Below are positions 24,576 through 36,293 of a DNA stretch of 64,000 nucleotides, piece by piece. Position 1 is the stretch's first letter. Every line of letters begins with the position of its first letter. The stretch spans positions 58,196,065 through 58,260,064 of the forward strand of contig NC_134952.1 in NCBI RefSeq assembly GCF_965638725.1, read 5' to 3'. Under the pieces are notes generated by a model. It ran no database searches, had not been told where the DNA came from, and worked only from the letters and a program-made list of their open reading frames with translations. A program made the translations under genes and the position numbers. This DNA is from Aptenodytes patagonicus (taxonomy: Eukaryota; Chordata; Aves; Sphenisciformes; Spheniscidae).

Positions 24576-27500
24576 CCCATTAACAGATCTGCATCGTAAC
24601 ATTTAGGAAAGGGCTGTGTGATGCATAATGCTCTTTCGCTTTTTTTAACATCCCTGGTTCTAGTCCTGACTAATCACCAGGAAGAGTTTGCTATTAGCTT
24701 AGCCTTTTTTAAAGGCTAAAGAAGCTGCTCTCCCGTGTGGTATACATTCGCCCTGACCTTAGGAGTTGTACACAGCCCTACAACAATGTGTATATTTGCA
24801 GCCCACCCCGCAAAGGAAATTGTCCTGGCAAGGTTCGGGACCGAGATGTGCAATGTGTTTAAAAGCACTTTGCTGCATGGGGCTTGGTTGGAAAAATCTA
24901 CAGAAGCAAAGTGATAAAAAAACAATCAAATGAAAAAACCTCCCTCCGGCCAAGATCTAAAAGAGTGGATGGCACTCAGTCGATTCTACACCCATGTTTA
25001 AGTTCTCTAACCCCTACCTAAGGGAGCACTTAAGCACTTCAGCCTTAAATGCATGAGCAATCATGTTGCCTCGGGGTGGGGGGTTGGGAGAATATTCATG
25101 TGCTTTGCCGGGTCAGGACCCTGACCCAGAGTCCATGGATATTTGATTCTTTTGAAAACCAGGCCATTTCTTTAGCGCTTTACATGGATTTGGGAGTCTA
25201 ATTTTAGGCAGTTGTATTTTTAAATTCCAGGCCTAAATACACTCCCCATAGGAAATGCAGCATCCCTGAGATTTGGGTCAGAATGCTCCCACTAGGGATA
25301 ATTTCTTTAAACCACCAGCCAGCAAAGAAAGAAACCAACCTGAACAACCACCCCGGCAGCACCCTCCCCCCTGCAAGCTTTTCCTACCCCCAAGGTTAGT
25401 TTGGGACCCTGGGTACATTTTGAATGGCTGTTGATACAAAGTCATGCTCTTTTCCTTTTCATGTCACTTATTTAAAGAGGAATCTTGAAGCAGTTGTTTA
25501 CTGCAGCAATGCTTAGGAAGAAAAAGAATAGCGAGTGTATTTTCAAATGCCCTTAGCAGCTTTCTTTTTATTTTGCTCTCCAAGCCCCTGCTATTCAAGT
25601 TCTCTTCTCCTCAGAGCACTAACAGCTAAATTGTTCTATGCACACAGCTCCCATTAGCAAAAGAAGGAGTCATGCACATCATTCCCATGCTTTAACAGCA
25701 TAGTCCTCCTATATGACAAGATGTGCCTCAAAGAGAAAGGATGCTAGATAAATATTAACCACACAGTGTTCTCATTTTAACTTACATGTAAAATAGCATT
25801 TGGATTTTAAAAATGTAAACTTATATTATTTGGTATCAGTCGTCTTTGTCTTACCAGTTTAAGAAATTAGATATGCCAGAGCATAACAAATCTGCATTAG
25901 AAGCATGGGGTTTGCTGCTTCATGTTGGAGAAGAAAGGGGAGGGCTGACATTTGGATTTACTGTCATACCTCAATAATCCACAAACCCTAATTTCTCAGC
26001 AATGAGTTTGTGTCCTTTGCTTTACATTAATTGCATTGAAATTTCCGTCAATTATTCAAACTCTCAGTATTCACAACTCCTTGAATATCTCTTGCTCCGT
26101 GCAGACAATCTGAGGTCTGACTGTGCTTAGATTCATATATGGACAGACAGCATGATTTCTTTACATGGCAGAGATTCCCTTGAAATCCTCCTGCCTCCCG
26201 AAAAGGGTTCAGTTTAATATGAATTAAAGTATGCCTCTGACTAACTCTCATTTGGGAAGCGTATCAATTTCATTGGTTGCGTCAAAATCAAGCTCAAAAG
26301 TATAATCAGAAATTTATATACTCTCGTTACATAGATTCAAACATACTACATAGTATAAAGGAAATAGAAATATTTTTTGTCGGGTAGTGTGGGAGGAGAG
26401 AAAAACATGTTTTTCCCTAATGTCAGACAATTAGTTTCTGATTTATATCTCAAAGCACATCAGTTGGTAAACCTTACAATTTCATCTTAGCGTAGCTGTG
26501 GATGGCTTTACAGAAAACTCATAAAAATTTAAAACCATTTTCTAGGTCTAGTAGACTTCTTCTCTGTTATCAATGACAGTGAATTCTGGTGTCTAGATGT
26601 GGATTTTGTATTTAAAAAAAGATCCTCTTTTGGATGAGTTTTGCTTTTTTTATTAAATTAGCGGACCTCTCATTCTTCATGGTTAACAGCAGAGATTGAC
26701 AGTCACATGGATATTTTTCTGTAACCATCGATACCAGTAACTAGAAAAACAAGCAAATAGTCCCAATTTTATAATAAAAGGTAGAAATTATGTATCTTAA
26801 ATACTTCAATACACTCAAAATGACCATGCAACCATGCTCGAGTGCATGGATATAACTTTGAAACACAGCAACCTTAAAGGTGGAGTGCACCCCTGATAAC
26901 TGAAATTCTCCAAGCAGTAGTTACCATTTACTCACAATTTCGGACAATGCAAAAACATAAAAGCTGCTGCTCCCAGAATTGTTGCATATTACCACCATTC
27001 ATCAAAACGTTGTCTTTGTGGTCAATGTCTTTTCTTCCCCACTTTATATTATTTTCATATTCTTTTATCACCAACTTGGAGTCCGCGAGGATCTGCACAG
27101 TAACAAACCAGTGAGTTTATGCAGCAAAGGACTGCAGTATGGACAAGAGAAAGATTTCAAGTACCGTGCTTCCAGGAGGTGTATTTAAACCGTAACAAAA
27201 TAATTAAAAATTGCTTGACCATACCTTTTTAATTGGCTCCCTGATAGAAGGGTTAATAGGAATTCTAATACCTGTGTAAAAAAAGACAGATAAAGAAAAC
27301 AGTGTAATATAAAATAATTCAGATTGTCTCTGTGTAAATGAGGCAATAAATGCCTGCAACACGAAGCTCAGTCTGACTTCACAGCAGGGCCTGATGCTTA
27401 ATTGAAAGTCCTAACTAGACCCATTTATCAAAGAAATCACTCAAAGGGAAATTTAATTATCACAATTAATCTATATTTTTTTAGAAAGTCTCAGCAAAGC

Positions 27501-29744
27501 ACATTGAAAATTTCTTTGGGAAGAATTTTACAATGTTATCACCAAAAAAGTCAAGCACCAAACTTCTCCCCCCTCAGAGGAAAAAAAAAGGCAGGCAGGC
27601 GCAGGGCAACGTTGTGCGAGGAGTTCCTTGTAACGCTGCTCAGGCACAGCTGAGAGTAACGACTACCGTCACAGCAGGAGCTCAAATGGAAATATTTCTT
27701 CCTATGTCACAAAATTGCTCCCTTTGCAAGCTGGAGAGAACACCTGGCTTTTTGAGAGAGCTGCCCCACAACGCGCCTACAGACTCCGCGTCCTTGCCAC
27801 AGTTTTGCTTGGCTCTGCAGGACTCCTGGCACCCCTCAGCTGCCCCCTGTGAGCCCCTGTTCACAGTTTGTCTCAGTGCACACACAGAAAAGCCCAGAGG
27901 CACAACCTGGCCTCTACTCAGTAAGTAGCATGTGATGCTTCAGTAAAGTAAGGAACCAGTGGCACATTTTGTTTTAAGCACTTGCATCAAGAGGAGGTGT
28001 CTTCGGTAGAGTTGCCCGTGCTCGCATCAGCGTTGAGTTTGCTCCAGTGAGCAAAGGGCCATTCTGAAACCAGGGTATTTCCCCTGAGTACTTGGCGATA
28101 GTCAACTCTGAGCTGGCTTTGCCTTAGCAGTTGTGTGAGTTGGGAAGGAAGGTAGCTCTGAGCTGCACTCCTACATAGCTTCTCACATTTGGCGTTTCCC
28201 AAGAGGTTTTAATTTGCTTGCTTTCTAAAGACAAGGTAACATTTAACAGTCTAGTTAAATTTTCTTTCTTATTTGGAAAAACAGACCCTTCTTTTTATGT
28301 GGAGCTCTACCTCTATTTCCATGCCTCCAATGTAAGCCTGGGGTGCTGCAGAAGGCTACTTGTGGAGCACTTGTGGAGCAGATAACAAGTAGAGTTACAT
28401 CTATGTGCATCACATGGCACTTGACATGCCTATGTGAAGATGAAAAGAAAGCCCCGAGAAAGTATGCAAGTCTCTGCCATGATAAAAATCCCCTTCACTC
28501 AATCAGCGAGCTGACAGCCGGTAGGTTTTTAGGGCTTCTGGACACTAGCATGCAGTGCGTGATAGGCAGGAGTCTGCTCCTTCGCTTTGAGAACACAGAG
28601 CTCCAGCACTTGCATTGGAGGCAGGATGCAAGGAACTGGCTTACTCGCACTAGCTTCAACGAAGGGCAACAGCAGGCACTTGAAAGGACAGCGAAAATGG
28701 GGTCAGAGATTTTCTTTCACTTTGTGTGGCTTGCACAGCCCCACACCTACTCATGTTTCCCCAGGCTTAAAGGGAGTCCGTAAGACATACTAAGGTAGCA
28801 TAATTTTCCCTTCCATTCTTCAGAGTCAGAGAACATTAGAAATTATGACCCATGTTAACATTTTTGTGCATGCCCTTTTTCCCTCCTCTTCAGTGAAAAC
28901 TTGCAGCTTGGTCTCCCGATGTCACTGAAGTTGTTTACTGCCCTTTTTTTTCTGTGCTTCCTATATTATTCAGGTTATACTAATCACCAGAGGGGAAGGA
29001 AACAACTCCAGAGCAGATTGAATTACCGTTTAATTGGGCATCCTGTGAAATAAACATTGTGACTTGGATAAGATTAAAATGTGAGTCACAAGTCTGGTGA
29101 GTTTTCAAGCGTTAGGGAATGAGGTGACAGAATCAGGCAAGAACAGCAAGGAGAGAGCAGCTGGGAGCAATGCTCAGCAGAACAGCAACTACCGGACACG
29201 GTTACTTGTTTTCACTAGGATCAGACTAAAGCTCCAGTGGACAGAATTGAGCAAAACAACTGACAGTTCTTCATTTAAGAAGAATTACATTTTCAAACAA
29301 ATTTCCGTTTATATTCATTTGCCTGTACTGAACCCATCTGTGAATGCCCTCTGGCAATATACCACCGTCCAGCTCAACTAAATTCTTAGATATTAAAGAT
29401 GAGGACTTAGAAGTGCTTCTGAAAAAGGACTTCACCCACAGGTTTGGCATCTTCCATGCACTCTCCGTTTATGTTTGATACTTTGCGATACTTCTGGTGA
29501 GTAGATTTGCTGGAAGAAACAAGTTGCAGACACAGAAATGAAAACTATATTGTAGAATATTCATTAAAATATGAATATCAAATGTGTAATCGCGACTATT
29601 CACATGAGCCTCACTTGATTTACCTGCATAGACCTGATGCTACATTTAGGGACAGAGGTCTTCATTCAGCCACTTAACAAATATCATGTCAAGCTCCTAC
29701 TTCACAAGCTTACCTAAAATTCAGCTGTCCCTGGACTGCTTTCT
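24576..29744. other. Non-coding stretch, no gene recognised
   Basis: Mostly AT-rich unique sequence. The interval 25150-25230 has MIR-like words ('tagcgctttacatggattt') but too little for a call. The part at 27580-27930 is moderately GC-rich and has a 131-codon frame with no recognisable domain. A tandem pair of CTTGTGGAGCA lies at 28358-28379. Confidence 0.5.
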
Positions 29745-29770
29745 CCTTTGCCTCCCTCCTGAGGCAAAGG
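29745..29770. repeat. Perfect hairpin, 10-bp arms and 6-base loop
   Basis: Arms CCTTTGCCTC (29745-29754) and GAGGCAAAGG (29761-29770) pair perfectly around the loop CCTCCT. The pairing extends outward with one bulge (CTCC with GGGGAG). The stem is too short for a typical microRNA precursor. A cruciform or RNA hairpin is possible. Confidence 0.6.
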
Positions 29771-30026
29771 GGAGGCTGGCTGTGGCGGAAGGTTTTGTGA
29801 CGGAGCCAGCTGTCTGGCAGAAACTGGCCAGGCACCAGATCAGCCTGGCTATTCTGCATTGCAATAGCGACTGATGGAAGCCATTGCTGGCTGCTGTCTC
29901 CCGGCGGTGGCTGCACACCAGCCACCTGGGAATGAAAGGCTCCCCAGCCTATGACAATTCCCCGAGCTCTCTGATCCTCACGATATTTATTGTGGCTTGG
30001 AAATTGCAAAGGTTATTGGTTTGCTG

Positions 30027-30046
30027 TTTACCACCAGGTGGCCTAA
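30027..30046 (+). promoter_or_regulatory. CTCF-like motif (plus orientation)
   Basis: CCACCAGGTGGCCT at 30031-30044 matches the CTCF core through GGTGGC. It contains CAGGTG, so an E-box factor (ZEB/SNAI type) is an alternative. Confidence 0.4.
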
Positions 30047-30099
30047 CTATTCCACCGTTCATGAGGAACCCAGACTCCATTAGAGAACAGCAGCTGGAA

Positions 30100-31980
30100 C
30101 TTTTTAAGCTTTACATATTTTTCTTCCTAAGCCTCCACCTCCCCTCCTTCCTCCTCATTCAGTTGATTAAAAGCGATCAGGGCTGCTCTGATTTCTCAGC
30201 TCAATCCTTTTCTCTAAGCAATTGAGAAAGCTTGTGCTTCCCGCAGTCCAGCCCCAGCTTTAGAGATCGAGCTCAACTGTCTCTATTTACCTCTTAGTCC
30301 AAATGAACTCTTGCCATAACAACGCAGTTAACTTGGACTTTTCCTTGTGCTTCAGTATCTGGAGATGGATTCCTTTGTTTGTTGCCCCTGCTATGTCTCC
30401 GGTAGCTGGTTTTGTGATCACCCAGGACTTCTGTGCCAGCCACGTAAGCTGGGTTTAGAGCTGCCTTGTGTCCCCAGAGCACCAGTGGGCCAGAGGATCT
30501 GACTCGGCCAATGGGGTTTGATTTTTAAAACCATAGACAGCTTGGGACTTCAGCAGTCCCCCCACCTGGTAGTTTTGGGATAGCCATTTGGAAGCTGGCT
30601 GAGCTAACAGCTCCTTGGGTTTCAAGAGAAACTGGCATTACAGCTCACGCCATTAAAAGTCCTACCATGGTGGGCTGACCTCCCGGCTTGGACTGGAAGG
30701 AGCTAGACTTACTGATCTAAAAATGGGAAGGAAGATACTCTTGGATGTTCATCTCAGGGTTTTCTTGATGAGAAGGGTGGGGAAAGCTCTAGCTGATATC
30801 ACAGCAGTATGAACTAAGAATAACTACATCAATACCAATAATGCAGGTATTGGGAAGTCACTGAATGACTTCTTAGGAGAAGGAAACATGGTTTCAGGAG
30901 AAGATGAGTTATTTCATGTACTGCAACACTGATGGCTTAGTTTTGTATTTTCTACCATTTACACAATGCCTGAAAGCTTTCGGAAGGTACTTCCAAAACA
31001 AATCTCAGTAACTAAAGTGATTAACTAAGATTATTTGGTTAAAACATCCATGATTCATTTGTTTACCCACCTTTGTAATTATGCATTTAAATTTTGATGT
31101 GAGTGGGGACAAGATACAATGATGGCAGGCAGGAATATAGCATCGGAGCCCAGCAATAGAAGCATCTTCCCAAGATCAGTTCAGATCAGCTCTCAAACTG
31201 GTGCCTGACAATCCCAAATCAAAGGTATGCCGTTTCTGAATGGCCCCTATCATAACACAATTGCAGCACAAGAGGTAACTCCATCAGGCAGATTTTCCTA
31301 AAGAATGTGGTGATTGAACTTTTAAAAATACCAGTAATTTGGAGAAAATTTCAGGAGTCCTTAAATTACTTTGGTAATTGGATTAGTTATAAATAATAAA
31401 TACCTGGAAATCGGTAGAGAATTTCAGTTGCATCACAAAAATGTCATGAAGTAATACTGGATATTTCAGCTACTTTAACCTAGCCTTGGGCACAGAAGAG
31501 TCCAATTCTGATCACCTGCAGGATAAGCAATCAAATTCAGGGTAACGAGGCTTTAGCCAAGGTGTTACTCTGGATTTACACCTCTGCAGATAGAATCAGA
31601 TGCTATCTCCTAGTCTATGCATCCTCTGAGAATAGAATTAATTTTGAATTCTTGTATCATCTGCTTGCTTGTGCACTTATTTGCTAACTGTCTGACTGAG
31701 TGAGCTATTCTGGGTCAGTATGATTTAGGCATCCTTTATTACACAGTTTCCAATTCAGTACATTTTTTAATCAAGACTAAATTGAAGTCAGGTTCCAGGT
31801 ACATATAAATATAATATGTATTTAGTGAATACATTGCAAATCCCCAAGTCTAATTTTGAATGTAACTATAATAGAACAAAAAATATGGAGGTTCCTTTAT
31901 TTTATAGAGGAGTCTTAAAATATTGCCACTTCTTAAAGGCAAGTTAAGACCTATTTTCATATTTTTAAAATCACATTAGC
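30100..31980. other. Non-coding stretch, no gene recognised
   Basis: Unique AT-moderate to AT-rich sequence. No repeat family, exon or promoter recognised. A pyrimidine-rich run lies at 30118-30160. Confidence 0.5.
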
Positions 31981-31984
31981 TAAA

Positions 31985-32260
31985 AGCTTGTTAAGGAATA
32001 AATAGTCCAGAGGATAATTGAGACTTAGCTGGCTTAAGCATTAATGAATCAAAATCAGATGCCAGATCATTAATTAATTCTACAAATTATAATGTTGCCA
32101 TTACTGGCAAATACTATGAGAACTAATACCAAGGAGCAAATTAAACTGCATAGTTTTCCTTCTTACTGTGTATCTTTTGCCAAAAATAAAAATGCAGTGG
32201 CTATTTTTGGTTGATTACAGACAGCACCTATATTTTTAAAACTATTAGATGATTCTTAAT
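31985..32260. promoter_or_regulatory. Candidate conserved non-coding element, homeodomain-motif rich
   Basis: Contains a close series of homeodomain-type words (GCATTAATGAATC near 32038, CATTAATTAATTC near 32068, AATTAAAC near 32138, GGTTGATTAC near 32208) without any repeat family. This texture is common in deeply conserved developmental enhancers. Conservation is unproven here. Confidence 0.3.
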
Positions 32261-34159
32261 TTTTGAAAACATTTCAATTTCTTTAACATGTTATTTATAG
32301 AATATGCCTATCATAGACTGTAAGGACATTTCCATCAGTGCTGTAACCCACGGAAAGTAAAATGTAGCGAAAGTGACAGAAAAGTCAATTCAACACTTCC
32401 GAAGCCTCACAAAAATTCACACCCCTTCAAATCGGCCTCTTTGGCAAAAGACAGAATAATGGACGGGTCTTGCAATGTGGCCTGAAGTGCAACCATCTCA
32501 GGCTCTGTCAGACCAATGCGGAAAATGAATTAGAGGGGAAGCGAGAGAGGCAAAAGAGAAGGTTAGCTGGACGTTTCTAGCCACCACTTCTCATCCCACA
32601 AGAAGGAAACTTCAATATATTTAGAAGGTGGCAAACTTTAAAAACTCTTTTATAGAGTGGAGAACCAATCTGGGGAATGGGCTGTGACAGGATACCACTG
32701 AGGCCAGAACCTTATGAGGAGTAAAACACTTGACGGTGATGAGGTGATACGACGTGAGATGATGTAACATCAGTCTAGTCAGAATAAAACTTTAGGGCCA
32801 AAATGACAGAGTTTTTGCTCCTTTCTCTGAAAACTCACAGTATTTGAACCCTTTGTCTGATGTGGTATATCTTTTCCTCTTTTCCCATCATGTGACAGAT
32901 GCCAAAATTATCTAGGATCTAGAACACACAGGTTCTTCTAGAGCATATCCAAAATGCTTTCATTAAGCCTGGAGACCAATCAAAAGCCAATGCCCTGCAG
33001 CACTAGTATAACAGTTTGCTCACTTAAGCATCACTAAATAAGCAGCTAGGTGCAATCTCCTCTAGCTGAGATTAAGTTATCCTGAAGGATCCAGCAAAGA
33101 CTGTCAAGTCTGGTGCCCATAAAAGCAAGCTGTGGAAGAATGTCCCATTTTTTCCTCCATATTGATTGCTATTTTCATTCCATTTCCTTCCTCTTTTTAA
33201 CTGAGAAAAAGAAGTCTGGATGGTTCTCTTTTATTTTTTTCCTAGGAATAACACTAAGACATTCTGGAATAAAAATATTCTTGTGGTTTCCCTAAACCAA
33301 ATACAGCTCAGTTTCCAGTAGGAATCAGAGACTCGTGAATCTTGTTACCATGAGCTACATTTCAGCTGAAGAACAATAAGGTGCCACCTTATTTCAGCCC
33401 TCAGTATCTGTTCACCATCAATGGCAGACAAATCTTCTTTGCCAGTGTATAATGTAGATCAGAGAGTGTTAGCACCATGCCAACAGTCTTTTCTGGTGGC
33501 TTCATATATATGCTGAATAGATGAATTCTTGGTAATTTGTCACCCTTTGGGATCTCTGAACCACCTAAAGGTGTTGACCCTTGCCATGCAATAAAAATGA
33601 AACTGGCAATAGGCAACTGAAGATAATAATGCATTCTAATATATCTACATTATCTACCCCTATACTGAATTCATGGCCCTTTTCCATGTCTGGAGATGAC
33701 AGATAATACCAAAGCTGCGTTATTACAACTTTTGGCCTTCTGCCAAAATTAGAGCATCTAAAAATAGACCAGTAATTACGCTCTGCCTCTGAAGTCGCTG
33801 TCTTGAACACAAGACCAGAAGCAGCTGACAGCAGCCAACAGTGGGTGCCTAGGAAGCATGAGAACAGGACAAGCATGTAGGGATGCTCCCTCCAAGGACT
33901 TTTCCAGCCTGCAACTATTTGCAGCTCAACAACTTCTTGAGATATTTAATAGTCCTTGAAGAATTTTTCTTGTATTAATTTGTCCGGCCATTCTTTATGT
34001 TAACTCTATATTGAGTAATAAATATAGCCGGTATGGGTCACTCTTCTAGTTTTAGTCTCTGATCAGGCTACCCTGCTAGATTGGTGGCGAGATGATGTTT
34101 TTTTCACAACGACCCGGAGGTGGAAAGGACTCTCTTTACACGGTTGGATGGCCAAGTTC
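32261..34159. other. Non-coding stretch, no gene recognised
   Basis: AT-moderate unique sequence. Minus-strand frames at 33401-33634 and 33565-33876 overlap each other and show no known domain. No repeats named. Confidence 0.45.
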
Positions 34160-34620
34160 ATGGTGAAATAGCTGCTATAATTCTGCTGGGATTTCATATT
34201 ATCATTAATGATTTGCTAGGGCACTCGAAGCCTGCAATGCTATCCTTTAAAAGGCTTTAAAATCTAAACACATTAAAAAAACTCTGCATTCGCTCTGCGT
34301 GGCTTATGTTCCTATTTTCTGACACTACAGCCCTGATTCTTTTGACACTCTGAAGTCTGTCACTGTTGGAAATTATTAATGCCACCATCATCAAGGAAAA
34401 CTACAAGCCCAAACCAGGAACCTTTACAACTGTGGTGTGAAAGCAGGGAGTATTCAGCTGCTGTAGAAACATCTTCTGCATGAAACTGTCTTGCTCTTTA
34501 GCTTTTGTTTTCATCTTTTTCCATCCATGGAAGTTAATTGATTACAGTAATTAACAATTAGACCAAATCTATGCAGGCTAACAGAAACTTTGTTCCAGAT
34601 GGACGCTGCTACGTATTGAG
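34160..34620. promoter_or_regulatory. Candidate conserved non-coding element(s)
   Basis: Two adjacent blocks: 34160-34400 (ATTATCATTAATGATTTG, then TTATTAATGCCACCATCATC) and 34500-34620 (GTTAATTGATTACAGTAATT, then AACAATTAGACC). Both are free of repeats and rich in homeodomain- and SOX-type words. Regulatory function is inferred only from appearance. Confidence 0.28.
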
Positions 34621-35785
34621 GGATGGTTGATAGTGACTTTTTCCTTTTCAAAGGGAGCCCAATGGTAGATCACGGTTATGGCAGTCTGGGGAGAAGGAAA
34701 CAAAGCAATCTTTCATCCATGCAAGTGAGATGTCTGGTGACAAATAACTAACACTAACTGGTAAGTGGCACCAAAATAGATGCTTTTTTTTTGTCCATTT
34801 GTTACTGTCTTACAAGCTTTCAGCCAATTTATTGAGATCATTTGTAGAGAATTGATTTTTGTATATGGTTTTATTGGATAGGCAAACACCCATTGATGCT
34901 TATACATGATGGTCCTATCACACAGTGCTGTATAATCAACAGCCACCCAAAGATTGGATGCCCTGGAAAAAGCAGTAGATGGGGCATGATTTTTATGAAA
35001 AATAGTTATGCCAATATAATGTCCCAAACAGACTCACTTATTTCCATATACATGTGCCTTTTTTGTCTTGGATTGTGTCACCTTGGACACTTTTATCACT
35101 GAACAAAAGCAACTGTATGCCAATTGAATTAAGTTGCTGTAATTAAGATAACTGTAGTGGTGCAAAAGGGAAAACTTTCTATGCAGCCACGCTGTCACCT
35201 GGCCCTGAGGCTGTATCTCCCATCTTTGATGGAGAGGCTGTGGTCTAGAATGCTGGTGAATTTGCCACAGCCCTGGCACTTTAGATGCTCCTGGTTTTAT
35301 ACCCAAATGTCCCTAATCCAGTTCCTACTGTGTCATGTTTAAATTACAAGTTCATTGGCACACACCTTCAGTGAGCTAGCATGCACTCTTCATGTTCCGC
35401 TGTCATTTACACTGAGGGATGTCAAAGAAAAAGAGAAAGAAAGGTGGCAAAATATACTCAAAGAGCTTTTTAGATTAACAGTTCAGGGGATATTATAAAT
35501 CATAGTAGAAGCAAGGTGGGGTTTTTTTGCTTGTTTGTTTACGAAGTTGTCCTAGAAGGTGTGACACAATGGGGGAAATTATGCCCTTAGGAAAGTTAAT
35601 GGGAAACAGTTCAGCAGTTTCAACACGGGCAGGATTTTTCTGACTGTGTATCGTCCTGTTCCCATCCTTCCTCCTCTGCCTCCTCTCCAGCACACATACA
35701 GTAGACAAAGAACAGTGCCTCTGTTATTTCAGCTGTCATTTCAAAGGAAGAAGACTGACTTAATTCCCTATCACCAGGTCACTTA
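34621..35785. other. Non-coding stretch, no gene recognised
   Basis: Unique sequence with short frames only. A T8 tract lies near 34784-34791. No repeats or signals named. Confidence 0.45.
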
Positions 35786-35870
35786 ATTGCTTGGCAGTCA
35801 TAAATGATAACAAATTTTATTGTTCAATTTAATTAGACATCATCTAGAATAAAATAATTTTAATTTTCTC
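35786..35870. promoter_or_regulatory. Candidate conserved non-coding element (HOX/SOX-like words)
   Basis: Compact run CTTGGCAGTCATAAATGATA, then TTTTATTGTTCAATTTAATT, then AGACATCATC. It combines HOX-like ATAAATGAT, SOX-like ATTGTT and homeodomain TTAATTAG words. Unique sequence. Function is inferred. Confidence 0.25.
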
Positions 35871-36274
35871 ATAACACGATCTGTCTCTTGGATAAAGGAT
35901 AAAAGCTTATTTCAATGGGAAATCATGGCTTGAGTCACATCTGGAAAAAGTCTAGCACCTCAAGTCACTGAAATAAAACTTCTTTGTGTAGTCAAATGCA
36001 AAACCTGTTCCGATTTCTATGAGAACTGAGAGTGATATTAAGTGTTTTTTAGCTATGTTGGTTTTTGGAAGAGGTTAAGCTCCTAGCTAGAGAGTGTAAA
36101 GAGGGCCTGGGAAAATTGAAAAATAGATTATGTTAATTGATTGTGGCTAAAGATGAAAGCTGTCTTTAGGATCTACCATTTCTTTAGGATACTGCAGAAC
36201 CTTACAGCTTCAACAGACACTGTAACCACCATACAGCAAAAAAGTAAGTTCTGCCATTTAAAAAATCATTTCCA

Positions 36275-36293
36275 GGGGGCGGGGCGGGGGGGG
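36275..36293 (+). other. G-tract, potential G-quadruplex
   Basis: Nineteen bases that are all G except two C (G5-C-G4-C-G8), isolated in AT-rich sequence. It satisfies the usual G-quadruplex spacing and also matches SP/KLF GC boxes. Confidence 0.6.

Noticed and set aside
25160..25260. MIR-like word 'tagcgctttacatggattt'
   Set aside because: Only one word matches. Neighbouring sequence does not continue the consensus.
28343..28783. 146-codon plus-strand frame
   Set aside because: No recognisable domain, and a second overlapping frame is present. Treated as chance.
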